Origin: Neonectria sp. B-13
Lineage: Eukaryota > Ascomycota > Sordariomycetes > Hypocreales > Nectriaceae
Reading direction: 5' to 3'
Length of the DNA stretch: 64,000 bases
Assembly (NCBI GenBank): GCA_002682825.1
Contig: NOKP01000009.1
Coordinates: forward strand, 1,364,001 to 1,428,000
Shown: piece after piece, positions 30,272-41,076 of the stretch
How positions within the stretch are numbered: the stretch's first letter is position 1
Layout: every line of letters starts with the position of its first letter
Notes under the pieces: model-generated
The model's database searches: none
Seen by the model: the letters and a program-made list of their open reading frames with translations, nothing else
Told to the model about the DNA's origin: nothing
Made by a program: the position numbers and the translations under genes

Positions 30272-31915
30272 TTTGAATGTGATGTGAGGGTTTCAATATT
30301 GTGATCGAAGGGTCGAGATGCTCGAATTCAATGGGACGATGTGGTCGCTCGCAAGTCGTCGAAGGATTCGTAGCAATGGGTTCGCTGGTTTCGCGGGATG
30401 AAGAGTTAAGAGTCAAGAGTCGAGTCGAGCAATTCACGCAGCGTTCATAAGCAGCTCACGCACGCACGGCCAACGCAACGCACAACCCGGTATTTATTCC
30501 ACGGCGTCCCATGCCCCTCGTCTCCTCTCCGACTCTCGCCTCGCTCCGCCGGCCTCCAAGCTGAGCCCATCACGCCAGGTCGCCAACATCAGACCATCGC
30601 CTGATGAGTGGGGCCGTCCTGGGGTCCGTGAGACTCGGTGCCCGGCGTGACAGCCCGGCCACACCCGACGGAAGGAATACGTTGAAGATGTTTGCTGTTT
30701 TGCTACCTGACTAACCGCCTGCTAAAGACGATCGAGGGACGGCAATTGCCATAAGGTGTGGCCATGTCCGGGGGGGCCGGCCGGGGAATGGTTGATGAGG
30801 AAAAATGTGCCATCCCGCGCCGACTAGACTCCATTTCTGTCGTCATCGTACCGTTGGCTGAAGGAAATCATCCTGCGGGGATTGGACTTTGCTGGTGGGG
30901 CCTGGGGAAGCTGTGGGATGGAGTCGCAGCCCGGAATCGCGAGCCGTTTGATTGGCCTGGGCCGTTGCAGCACATTTCGTCCCATCTCGGACCTGACCAG
31001 ATCTATGGGTGCAAGTGGCAGGAACTGCATGCAGAAGCAATTTCGACCTGACCACGCGGTCAGATCTAGGACTCGGTTCCAGAACGGTGCGAGAAAGTGC
31101 CGGGACAAGGACAGGTCTTGATGGGTTGTGTAAGTGCTGATCGTACTGCCGTGGCAAGCGTCCAGACTGATCGGCTTTCACTGCATCAGCCACAACCAAC
31201 GGTACGATTCCGCTGAACGCGAGGACTCATCTCCGTCGAGACGATGGAGCTTTGACAAAAGGATCATGCCAGCTCTGTAGAGTAGTTCGTGTAATCAGCC
31301 GCAAGGACCATTCCAGCGCCCTGATTAGCGTCGCCACCCGCCCTCCGGCAGCAATTAGATCAGCCAAGCTGGATTATTGTGACGGTTCAAGGGTAAGACG
31401 TTCTTTTCTTTTCTGGTTCTCTGGTTCTCCGCTTCTGGAATCGTCAAGAACAAAGGAACAAGTTTCACAGGACAGACGACGGACAATGCTTGCATGTCTT
31501 ACGCATCAATGCATCGAGCTGTAAGGTCGGGGGAATGGACCTGTCGTACTTCAAACAAATTGCATTCGTGCGTTCGCATTGAAGATCCAAAGAAACCCTG
31601 TCAACTCATCAGCATCCAAAACCCAGACAGACGTACACATGTCGTTGTATCTGGGTTGTCGTTGACCTAAACCTAGGGTAGGCGTCTCGTGACTTATCCT
31701 CGCACGTGACTAACCTCCAACTTCACTCCACCTCTGGGGCCTCGTCGGCTTCACCTCGCTTCAACGCCCTCCCGCATCCGGGAATCCGCCGATAATCAGC
31801 CATCGCCAACTCCCCCAGCTTATCACATTTGCCCGTCCCGAATCCCGTTGTTGCGCCCGCCCCGTAGTCCGTGGGCCCTGGCCACTTCGGAGGAGCTTCG
31901 GACTCCCTCGCCATC
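30272..31915. promoter_or_regulatory. 1.6-kb bidirectional promoter region
   Basis: This lies between the divergent protoglobin (minus) and Zn2Cys6 regulator (plus) genes. It has no supported gene. The arrangement makes the regulator a candidate controller of its neighbour, but this is only positional inference. Confidence 0.45.
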
Positions 31916-34120
31916 ATGTCGGGCTCACCTCCCCCGACTTCTCCCCACACCACCGCCCACGCCTACGCCAGCAACGGCCTCGAGATCCTCCAGGCCGCCA
32001 GCGATGCCGCCCACGCGATCCAGAATCCCCAGGCCCTTCAGCATGCTGCCGCTGCCGTTGCGGCCGCCGAGGCCATCCACCAGTCGCCCAACTCGGGCGG
32101 CTTGCCTCACCCGAACGACATGGCTCATCTCATCGCCGGCCCCGACGGCGTGATGCGTGATCCGACCATCAACCCCAAGCTGACGCGCCTGCGACGCGCC
32201 TGCGACATGTGCAGCATGCGCAAGGTCAAGTGCGACGACACCGACGTCCCGTGCCGTCCCTGCCGCGAGCTCGGCGTCGAATGTACCTACAACCGCGAGA
32301 CGAAGCGTCGTGGACCCCCGAACAAGCATGCCGAAGCAGCAAAGGCGGCCAAGCGTGCCCGCGTCGACGTGACCATGACCCCCCCGAACACCGTCTACAA
32401 CGTCAACGTGTCGCCCTCGCCCCAGACCGCCGCCAAGACGCTCATGAACATCTCCACCGACGGCGTCCTCGATGCCGAGTCGATTGCCCCGATGCCCGTC
32501 TTGGAGCTCCTCGTCGACGACTTCTTCACCTACATCCACCCTCTCGCGCCGTTTCCTCACGAGCCCACCTTCCGGCAGTCGTTTGCCAACCGAGAGGACC
32601 GCACCAAGCCCGAGTTCCTCGGCCTGCTGGCCAGCATGATCTGCGCCTTGGTCGCGTCGTTCCCCCGCAGCGCGAGAGAGCATCTCAAGGCCCAGCACAG
32701 CACCCACCTGTTCCCCCGAGCCATTGTCATGATTGAGAAATGTCGCGACATTGCGCTGCTTACCCGGGGAAGCAAGTGGCAGCTGAAGCAGCCCAAGACC
32801 CTGGACGACGCCGCGACCAGCTACTTCCTGGGACTCTCCTCGGGATACACACATCAGTGGAACGCCTCGGGCCAGTTCATGGCGGAGACGTTGACGTTGG
32901 TTCGCGAGCTGGGATTCAACCGCCCGAAGCACGCTGGCGATCTGCCGACATTTGGTAACGACAACTGCTCGCCGGATCCCCTGCCTTTCAACCACGTCAA
33001 GGATCAGATTGGCAAGCGCATCTTCTGGTGTCTTCTTCTCGGTATTCGGTAAGTTATTCTTCTCTTTCGACTGCTATCTCGCTAACAATCCAGCTCCTTT
33101 GCTCAGTTGGGTGCCTCTGCTGCGGACATGGTGATTGCGCCCTCGACGCCCAGCCTTCCATATCCCTCGTATCCCGAGAATGTCGACGACATTTGCGTCC
33201 TCGCCAATGAGATTATCCACCAGCAAGACGGCAGCGTCACTCTTCTCACGGGCTTCCGATTTGGCATCGACATCTACACCACCATGAACGGCGTGGTCAG
33301 CTTGGAGATGGCTTACGGCATGAGCACTCTGCCCTGGGCCGACCAGCGTGTCCTCCTCCGGGACGGTCTGCTCGCGGCCAGAAGCATCACCGACAATCTT
33401 CCACCGGAGCTCCAGCTGGGAAACCACGGCGACGAGGCAGCCACCCTGGCCAGCTTTGATGCGTCGGGCATCCAGTACGTGCCTCCGGCCTGGCCCAACA
33501 GCCAGCCGGCCAACGACCTGCGCATTGCCATCAAGAACCACCCTGCACGACGCCGCCACCTCCAGTACGAAATCCAGAAAGCCAACATCCACGTGTCGCA
33601 ACTGGCCACGAGATCGTACTTTGTGGAGCTCTACTTCAACCTGCGCGACGTCCACTTGAACGAGCAGCAGCAGGATCCCAACCTGGTTGAGGAACATTCC
33701 GAGGAGGAAAAGGCCGCCCAGGACGCCGACGAACAGGAAATCTACGACTTCATGTCGGAAGAGCGGGAGCTCATAGTGCAGCACCTCCTGACGGTTCTGG
33801 GGTCGATATCGCAGCGGAACCTGGAGCCGAACGGCGGGTCACTCATCAACAAGATCCGCCAGGTGGCCTCGACGCTGCTCAACGACGCACCCGAACGAAA
33901 GGGGCCGTTTGCCATGAAGTCGGAGGGAGCCCTGTCGCAGCTGATCAACATCCTGATGAAGCTGGAAAAGTCGGGCGCCAGCGGCCCGTCCGATATCAAT
34001 GCGGGAGACCTAAGCCAGATGACGTCTCAGGATGAGGAGGAGGAGTTGCGGTACTGGGCGGACCTTCGAGAGTACCAGCTGCAGTTTGCGGCGCATGGAG
34101 GATTCGCCGGGAACCTGTGA
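31916..34120 (+). CDS. Zn2Cys6 transcription factor with fungal regulatory domain
   Basis: Exons 31916-33048 and 33094-34120 (45-base intron, GTAAGT, CTAAC, CAG) encode 719 residues. The binuclear zinc cluster is at residues 96-123 with perfect spacing CX2CX6CX6CX2CX6C (CDMCSMRKVKC, CRPCRELGVEC). A basic linker (ETKRRGPPNKHAEAAKAAKR) follows. Residues about 190-430 form the fungal-specific regulatory (middle homology) domain (LVDDFFTYIHPLAPFPHEPTF, TRGSKWQLKQP, ATSYFLGLSSGYTHQWNASG, RIFWCLLLGIRSFAQLGAS). The N-terminus is Ala/His-rich, and the C-terminal part has an acidic run (EEHSEEEKAAQDADEQE). It is a nuclear DNA-binding regulator; the regulated pathway cannot be named. ATG 31916 follows CCATC and is the first Met ahead of the cluster. 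Confidence 0.88.
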
Positions 34121-34295
34121 GCGAAGCGAGGAGAAAAGTACCTGCCAGTACGCGAGACGTTGATTTCGCAATTGGGGCAACCCTTGTACAGTATCGGATG
34201 GGAGCGTCTGCTTTTGGTGCTTTAGTTTGACGACCGGGTCATGGCTCGTCCTCGTAGCTCAAATCGGTTGAGCATATTGTAATACACGGTGATGA

Positions 34296-35212
34296 TCAAA
34301 TGGGAATTTGGCTGGTTGCAAGTTGACGTGCGCGATGGTCCAATTTGATTTCGTAGGCTGTCCAGGCGAATATGACCCAATCGGCGATCCTGTTTCCATT
34401 AGTCTCATCCTGACGGGTGTTGGTTCAACGTACATGAGGATGGCCAAGAGAGCAGCCATGGCGCCTTCAGACGAACGACTCCATATGTCGAAATGCACAA
34501 GGTGGTATATGAGCAGGGCGAGGCAGACGGTGGCGCCGATTGCGAGGAGGAGCTGGACTGCGGCCTGGGCTCGCGGGGGGATGTGTGACATGTGGTGAGA
34601 CGCTCTACGGGCGGAGATGTTGGAGGCGATGGCCCAGATGAAGGAGAGGGTAGCCTGGACCTTGTAAGTAAGATATGACAACTTCACCCGCAAAAAGAAA
34701 TGCCAAACAAAAATATCTGTCGGTGGAGAGGCTCGAACTCTCGACCTTTGGATGTCCCTGACCTTGGGCCAAGTCATACGTGATATGAGACCAACGCTCT
34801 AACCAACTGAGCCACACCGACTGATTGGTTGATGAATGCCGGCACTGCTATTCATGACCAAGATGTAGAAACAGACGGGATTTCATCGGAAGGGAGAACG
34901 CACAATAGGCAAGCTGAGCCATAGCATCCAGAAGCAGGTATCGCCGACGGTGGCATCGTTGGGGCATACGCGCTGGGAGACGCTCCACCAGATGTTGAGG
35001 ATGACGATGACGCCGGGGACGACGAGTGAGAATGGACGGGCGATGAGCACGAAGGAGAGGGCCCGTGGAGGATGACGGCGCGGCCCGAAGGGGTCGTGGA
35101 TGGGCGGATAAAAGTAGTACGGCGGGGGTTGGTTTCCCTGGGCTTGCTGTTGTTGGTGCTGCTGTTGGTGCTGCTGTTGGTACTGCGGGGGTAGAGGCAG
35201 TGTGGGCGACAT
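34296..35212 (-). CDS. Four-TM MARVEL-like membrane protein, host of an intronic tRNA
   Basis: Exons 35212-34904, 34660-34434 and 34389-34296 (introns 243 and 44 bases) encode 209 residues. The N-terminus is a Gln/His/Pro-rich cytosolic-like tail (PPQYQQQHQQQHQQQQAQ, residues 8-25). Four hydrophobic segments follow: about 52-75 (VLIARPFSLVVPGVIVILNIWW), 93-115 (FWMLWLSLPIVQATLSFIWAI), 130-150 (AVQLLLAIGATVCLALLIYHL) and 165-187 (AALLAILMIADWVIFAWTAY). The protein ends with KLDHRARQLATSQIPI. The joins are in frame: phase 0 for intron 1 and phase 2 for intron 2. The topology resembles small fungal MARVEL-type proteins; function unknown. Intron 1 is unusually long because it carries a whole tRNA gene on the same strand. 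Confidence 0.7.
34718..34821 (-). tRNA. tRNA-Met (CAT), with 30-base intron, inside a protein-gene intron
   Basis: On the minus strand the acceptor arm GTCGGTG pairs with CACCGAC and is followed by discriminator A. The D-arm is GCTC-AGTTGGTTA-GAGC. The anticodon loop CTCATAA is interrupted after the base following the anticodon by a 30-base intron (about TCACG...GGGAC). The T-arm is GAGAG-TTCGAGC-CTCTC, with intact A-box and B-box elements. The mature length is 74 before CCA. The anticodon stem TTGGT/TCCAA has the U-U closing mismatch common in eukaryotic elongator tRNA-Met. A TTTTT run (Pol III terminator) follows within about 10 bases. Confidence 0.92.
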
Positions 35213-35579
35213 GATGGCTAGACGAAGCGCGGTAGAAGTCGAGGCTGATCGATGTCGAGGTGCGGTGAAGTGAAGATGGAAGAGCCAAGTCGAAGCCTCG
35301 TGGTGAAGATGCCTTGCGAAACCTCAGGTGACGAAACCCATTCCCGTCCAATCCAGTCGCGCCCCTGCAGTGACTACCCGGTGAGGATGCACTGGGCGTT
35401 GCAGGCGTCATCCGCTAAAAGAGCCCCGCGAGAGGGGCCGGCAGCGCTGTGCGTTAGGGGCTCGGTACCTGGACTCCACTAATCCCGCCAGGTACCGATG
35501 CGGCGGGCATTGATCTGATTGGATGACCAGAGCTGTCCGGGGTCCTGGTTTATAGTCTGAACGACTCTGGCCACCATAA

Positions 35580-36046
35580 CTTCTTACACTTCCACCGGAT
35601 CCTTCTTGTCGGTGATCTTTACTGGTCTCCTCGCTGGAAACACCGCAACCCTCCATACCTTCCGCGTGTCCCCCGAGTCGCCAAAGATCTCCAGGGAGTA
35701 CACCTCCATCAGCGCACAGGCTATCCAGTTGACAGGCTCTGCGGCGTTGGCGAGGATGGTGTCGACTTTGAAGCGTCTCCCACTGCGCCGATAATGCAGC
35801 TTGATGTGGCCAGGGACTTCGGGTCCAACTCTAGCATCATCTTCTTGCGGTGGGCCGCCGAGTGTTTGCCGGGGAAATGGCCAGACCGACGATCGTCTCG
35901 CGGAACAGCGGAAACAGAACGTCTGCGATTGGGCACTTGACCCAGCAGTTGTAGATGGAGAAGAACCGACGAGTAGATGCGAGAGTCAGCGTTTCGGTGT
36001 GCCGAAGAAGCCCTAAGAGGCTTACTGTTCTTCTAATGGCTAACAT
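35580..36046 (-). pseudogene. Frameshifted remnant of an unknown gene
   Basis: On the minus strand a protein-like stretch (RRFFSIYNCWVKCPIADVLF, then ETIVGLAISPANTRR) ends in a stop. A second open frame overlaps it and continues 130 codons with no start, including VPGHIKLHYRRSGRRFKVDT, ILANAAEPVNWIACALMEVY and VWRVAVFPARRPVKITDKKD, ending VEV-stop at about 35582. The change of frame and lack of ATG suggest a decayed gene, or an exon whose partners are lost. Family not recognised. Confidence 0.4.
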
Positions 36047-36269
36047 ATGGGTGTTATCATGTAGGTTTGCACGGATGAGGCAGATGGGCGGATGTCGGGT
36101 TGACCAGAAGAGCAGCGCCTAACAAGTCTATCAGATCTCCATATCGGTCAAGTTCTCAGATGACACGCAGCTCTCAGACGAAGGAGGGGACATGTCTCGG
36201 ACGCTCAATCATTATATCCCGTTGAACAGTTCGTCTCGCGACTCGGGTTAAAACAAAGCCCAATCAATT

Positions 36270-36515
36270 TCAGTCAAGATCGAGCACGCGACGGTATTCG
36301 TCAACGATATCCAGCTCCTTGATGTCTCGAGACGTTGGAGGAACACAGGTCTCGCTAAAGTCAGTGCTAGTTAACATGAGCTGGGCACTCACGAGAATTG
36401 GGAACGACTCCATCGTCTGGAAATAATCCGGTACGTGTGCCGTCATTTGTTCTCTTCCTTGTTCTCGGTCCGCTTCCTCGATCCGACAAGTCTCTTTGGG
36501 TGTCGTTGATGCCAT
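36270..36515 (-). CDS. Possible small protein of 81 residues
   Basis: ATG at 36515 opens a charged, intron-less frame (MASTTPKETCRIEEADREQG ... VDEYRRVLDLD). An internal GTGAGT...CTGACTTTAG could be a 38-base intron, which would instead give a shorter product. No domain, no homologue recognised. Weak call. Confidence 0.25.
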   Translation of the reverse strand: MASTTPKETCRIEEADREQGREQMTAHVPDYFQTMESFPILVSAQLMLTSTDFSETCVPPTSRDIKELDIVDEYRRVLDLD

Positions 36516-37440
36516 TCTGGATGCAACACGCGCATCGCAGGCCGCTGGTTGAGCGTAGTGGCGATGGAGGGCTGATTCGTTCTGCAGGTCGTCAGAGTAA
36601 CGCCTGCACTGGCACGGCGGTATACATGGTACGTGTGATAGTCAGGATTGATCGCGTTGTCAGGGTATGATGCGCACTTCACCCGCGCAAAGCCTTTCAT
36701 TCAGGACGCGCAGCTATTCCATTTGGGTTGTCCATATTTTCAGAAGTTTCGCTGGTTAATGGGCAAATCGAAGGTCGTCTCTAGTTTCCATCATCTCATC
36801 GCCTTTGTCCATCTTGTCATCCCTGTCTTATCGCCTCCATGGTTATCTCTTTTGCCTTCCTTTCGATCGACTTCTTTTCTTACGTGAAGAGAAACTATCC
36901 TTTACTGACGGAGGTTTGTCTTTATTTCTGCATCTCTAGTATCTTGGGTGGTCAGAGAAAAGGAGTTTAAGCAAGCCTTGAAGGACAACTCCCGGCCTGA
37001 TCCGGAGCGTCGATCGGGCACGGCCTGGCTCCGCTGCCCCCACAACCCGCAATGGGCCGTCCCGCTTGCCCCAGTCGCGGGGGAAATGCGGAGGAAATGC
37101 GGAGGAAATGCGGAGAACAACTGAGCTCGGTTCGTGGATGATGTCAGGACGTCTTGTGACGAACTTCATCTTCAGCTTCATGCAGGTTCGTGCAGATTTC
37201 GTGCATACGTCAAACCACGGCCAATCGATTTCCATCTCTCGGATCCCATTCTCGGATCCCGGAGACTAGATGGCTCTGGCTGCCCAACCAAAACGCAACC
37301 AATGGGCGACTCGGGCACTGTCCGCCTCTGTACCCGATCGACACTCCTCGCACTCATGCTCGCCGTCGCAGAGCAAGACGTCCACGCTTATCTGGATTAG
37401 CACGCCATTTATACCCTGATACCGTGTCCCTTCACCCTCC
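36516..37440. other. Intergenic, upstream of the TPR gene
   Basis: No gene supported. It contains a three-unit GGAAATGCGGA repeat (37080-37113) and a TCGGATCCCATTC direct repeat (about 37237-37260). It presumably holds the promoter of the gene at 37441. A TATA-like TTTATACCC is at about 37407. Confidence 0.45.
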
Positions 37441-39162
37441 ATGTCTGTCCCACGCGCCATCCCCGCCGCCGCCGACTATTACGACCTAGGCGCGTTCCGT
37501 CGTCTTGTTACGACCGACAGCCAGGATGCCCAGGATTGGTTCAGCCGCGGCCTCACCTGGGCTTATTCCTTCAACCACGGCGAGGCGGTCCGGTGCTTTG
37601 AGCAGGTGATTTCCCATGATCCGTCGTGCGCCATGGGCTACTGGGGCGTCGCCTTTGCGTCGGGCCCAAACTACAACAAGAAGTGGACTGCGTTTGACAA
37701 GGTGGAACTCAGGGCTTCTATTACTAGGTGTCATCATATGGCGGTGCAGGCGAAGCAACACGCGGCGTCTGCGTCGCCGGTCGAGAGAGCCCTCGTCGAC
37801 GCCATCCAGTGTCGCTTCCCGTTCAGCTCGGCGCCCGACGACTTTTCGCCTTCGGTTTTAGGATTCGCAGATGCGATGAGGCAAGTGTACAAGAGATTCG
37901 ACAAGGACTTGGACGTCGCCGCCCTCACCGCCGATGCGTTGATGAACACCGAGCCGTGGAACCTGTTCGAGCGGACTACTCGGAAACCCAACGTCAAAAC
38001 CCCCGTACTGGAGATCAAGGATATCCTTGAACGGCCCCTGAAGCTTCCAGATTGTCGCCATCCCGGCATTCTACACCTGTACATTCACCTGATGGAAATG
38101 TCCGACACCCCGGAAGTAGCCCTCGTTGCCGCCGACCACCTGCGCAGCCTGGTTCCGGACTCGGGCCACATGCGCCACATGCCGAGCCATATCGACGTGC
38201 TTGTGGGAGACTACCAGCGAGCCATTGATACGAACACAAAGGCCACCATCGCCGACGACAAGTTCTTCGCCAGGGAGGGACGACGCACCTTTTACAGCTT
38301 CTACCGGCTGCACAACTACCACTCCCTCATTTACGCTGCCATGCTCGCGGGGCAGTCCCGGGTGGCTCTCGAGGCTGTTGGGCGGATGGAGGCGACCATC
38401 ACTGAAGATCTGCTGGTGGTGGATTCTCCCCCGATGGCCAAGTGGATGGAGGTCTTCAAGTCCGTCCGCGTGCACGTCTTGATCCGCTTCGGCATGTGGG
38501 ATGAGCTCAAGAGGCAGTCCATCCCGGAAAACAAAGACCTCTACTGCGTCACCATCGCCATGGCGCACTACGGAAAAGGCATCGCGTGGGCCGCCACGGG
38601 CAACGTGGGCGAGGCGGATAAGGAACGGGACCTCTTCCGAGCAGCCGCAAAACGAGTGCCTCGGTCGCGGCTCAGCTTCCCAAACAGGGTGGTGGACGTC
38701 CTCAAAGTCGCCTTCGCCATGCTAGACGGCGAGATCGAGTACCGCAGGGGCAACTACAAGACCGCCTTTGAGAGTCTCCGCCTCGCCGTTGCGCAGGACG
38801 ACGCGCTCGTGTACTCTGAGCCCTGGGGCTGGATGCTCCCGACCCGCCACGCGTACGCGGCGCTGATGCTGGAGCAGGGCCGCGTCGAAGAGGCCGCAGT
38901 TGTGTACGCCGAGGATCTTGGCCTGAAGAAGTCGCTTGCCCGCACGCATCAGAACCCGAATAACATCTGGGCGCTGCACGGCTACTGCGAGTGTCTGATA
39001 CGTCTCGGGCGAGTGGCGGAGGCGGGAGTGATACGGATGCAGCTGAAAATTGCAGCAGCTGGAGCAGATGTGCTGGTGAACTCGTCTTGTTTCTGTAGGC
39101 TCGAAACAGAGAAGTGTTGTAATAGAGTAGCCGCAGACCTGGATCCCGGTCTTAGCAATTGA
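37441..39162 (+). CDS. TPR-repeat protein (573 residues)
   Basis: Single-exon frame. ATG 37441 is followed at once by MSVPRAIPAAADYYDLGAFR. Residues about 28-62 (AQDWFSRGLTWAYSFNHGEA, VRCFEQVISHDPSCAMGYWG) are a classical tetratricopeptide unit. Further helical repeats cover residues 170-570, with GILHLYIHLMEMSDTPEVAL, GHMRHMPSHIDVLVGDYQRA, RGNYKTAFESLRLAVAQDDA and LHGYCECLIRLGRVAEAGVI. The HLYIHLMEM and HMRHMPSHI His-rich segments are characteristic of a group of bacterial and fungal TPR proteins of unknown function. Cytosolic scaffold or enzyme-like role unknown. It is convergent with the P450 gene. Confidence 0.85.
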   Translation: MSVPRAIPAAADYYDLGAFRRLVTTDSQDAQDWFSRGLTWAYSFNHGEAVRCFEQVISHDPSCAMGYWGVAFASGPNYNKKWTAFDKVELRASITRCHHMAVQAKQHAASASPVERALVDAIQCRFPFSSAPDDFSPSVLGFADAMRQVYKRFDKDLDVAALTADALMNTEPWNLFERTTRKPNVKTPVLEIKDILERPLKLPDCRHPGILHLYIHLMEMSDTPEVALVAADHLRSLVPDSGHMRHMPSHIDVLVGDYQRAIDTNTKATIADDKFFAREGRRTFYSFYRLHNYHSLIYAAMLAGQSRVALEAVGRMEATITEDLLVVDSPPMAKWMEVFKSVRVHVLIRFGMWDELKRQSIPENKDLYCVTIAMAHYGKGIAWAATGNVGEADKERDLFRAAAKRVPRSRLSFPNRVVDVLKVAFAMLDGEIEYRRGNYKTAFESLRLAVAQDDALVYSEPWGWMLPTRHAYAALMLEQGRVEEAAVVYAEDLGLKKSLARTHQNPNNIWALHGYCECLIRLGRVAEAGVIRMQLKIAAAGADVLVNSSCFCRLETEKCCNRVAADLDPGLSN

Positions 39163-39299
39163 TCGATTCACGCAGACGTGCAAATCTCGCAGGTTAATCA
39201 GACTTAATATAAGAGTTTAAGTAAATCAGAACATTGTCTCTAGTATCATCTAGGATCCTGTAGTTAAATATCGTGTCGTTGAAAATCACCGAAGCCAAA

Positions 39300-39385
39300 C
39301 CAACCCAAGCGCCGCAGTACAACCCGCAGTACAACCCACAACCCGCAGTACCGCAGTACAACCCGCTGTACAACCCTCCAAACAA
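39300..39385. repeat. 12-bp tandem repeat GCAGTACAACCC between convergent genes
   Basis: About five imperfect units of CGCAGTACAACC lie in the 254-base gap between the stop codons of the TPR gene and the P450 gene, probably in both 3' UTRs. Confidence 0.8.
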
Positions 39386-39416
39386 AGAATCCAAAGACCG
39401 CCAGGTTATAAACAAA

Positions 39417-41076
39417 TCACCACGTGGCTGTTGACCTCTTCACCAACGCCACCTTGACATCGTCCGCATATCGCTCAAAGCCCACGTTGAACCCCTTGCG
39501 CACGTCGGGCACCCAAAAGTCTCGGCCGTCGACGCCCTTGACCTCAAACGTGCGCAGCGTCCCGGCGACGACCATCATGGCGACCTCGAAGCCGAACACT
39601 CGCCCCGGACACAAGTTGCCGGCGACGCCAAAGGCGCGCACCTTGCGGATCAGGCTGTTGTTGAGATCGCCGTTGTTGTTGATGAAGCGGCCCGGGACGA
39701 AGGACGCCGCGTCGGGGCCCCAGGTGATGGCGTCGTGGTTGGACGCGCACATGGGAAGCAGGAAGATGTCGCCCTGCGACACGGCCAGAGGATCTGAGCC
39801 GGGGACGTTGAGGTTGAAGTCGTGGCGGGCGAGACGGGGGACGCCGGTCATGTGAAGCCGGAGAGTCTCGTACCAGGACGCCACGAGCCAGGGACAAAGA
39901 GCTTTGACGTCGGTGAGATCGAGTCTCGGGGCGCCGGAAAACTCGCCCTGCACGTCGTTGAGTCGCTGGACCTCTTCGACGATGACGCGCAGCAGGTCGG
40001 GGGCCGCGAGCAGGTGGCGCATGAGCCAGACAGAGAGGGTGCTGGGCGTTGCGAGAAGGCCGAGGGCAGAGACCATTTCAATGTTGAAGTAGTCCTTGTT
40101 GGTCTCCCAGTTGGGATCCGCCTGGGCGACGACGTTGATGGCGTGGGCTACGGACTGGACGCGTGCCGAGCGGTGCTGGGCGTGGAAGTCGCGGAGCCGG
40201 GAGCTGAGGAACTTGCGAGACTTGTAGGCCGGGCGAGCAGTGAGCCAGGCGACAGGCCGAGAGAGCGAGTCAAAGGTTTCGCTGAGGTTCCTTTGCGGTG
40301 TTAGTAAAGGTGGATGGGTAGGGATGAGATGGTGTAAGTGATACTCACATGAACTCTTCGGCAAACTCGCGGTCCATGCGCCAGGGGTTCTCAACGCCCC
40401 AGACAGCATTCGCCGTGGCAGAAACGGTCAGGCCAAACATCCAGTGGGCGAGGTTGACCTCGCTGACGGCGGGCATCTGGTTCATCTCGCCCCAAGCAAA
40501 CACGCCAGAGCGCTCGGAGAGAGCCTTGAGGTTGTCGACGCCGCCGAACTCGACCTTGTGGAGAGGCCGCGGGTCGGTATCGAGAATGACGTTGATGGTC
40601 TTGGAGCCCAGGCCAAAGACCCTGGGCCCGACGTAGGCGAGGATCTGCGCAAGTCCCGTGTCCGTGGTGTGGCGAGACAGGTTGCGGTCCATCGACGACG
40701 GGTTGGCGACGATGATGCGCTTGAAGGGGATGTTGATGGTGAAGATGGGAGCCGCGGTAGACGCTATCAGATGGTTGATGTAGCGGCCGCTGTTGTTCTG
40801 CAGTCCGAGGAGGTGGCCGACCCAGGGGACGGCGGCGGAGAGGACAGGGAGTTGGGATACAGACAGCAGGCCAGTGTGGTGGGGGATCTTGGAGTCTGAA
40901 GTGAAGGAATCTGGGGAAGATGACTGGACGAGGCGGAGAAGATAACGGCCCAGGGGAGCGAGGATGTACAAGAGGGCAACGATGAGAATAATCTCAACCG
41001 TCAACGAGGAGAGGAGGTGGTTCAAGACCGGAGCCTTGGAGGCCAACGAGGACCAGACTTCAGGGATGACAGCCAT
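39417..41076 (-). CDS. Cytochrome P450 (CYP7/CYP8-like class)
   Basis: Exons 41076-40349 and 40290-39417 (58-base intron, GTGAGT...AAAG) encode 533 residues. A membrane anchor lies at about 25-50 (SLTVEIILIVALLYILAPLG). The haem-binding loop FGVAGNLCPGRVFGFEVA supplies the Cys ligand about 60 residues from the end. ETLR of the K-helix ExxR motif lies in VASWYETLRLHMTGVPRLAR. An I-helix candidate is EMVSALGLLATPSTLSVW; it lacks the usual AGxxT acid-threonine pair and has TPS instead. This and the LCPG form resemble the CYP7/CYP8 (prostacyclin synthase, sterol hydroxylase) type of fungal P450. It is an ER monooxygenase; the substrate is unknown. No biosynthetic cluster surrounds it. Confidence 0.88.
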
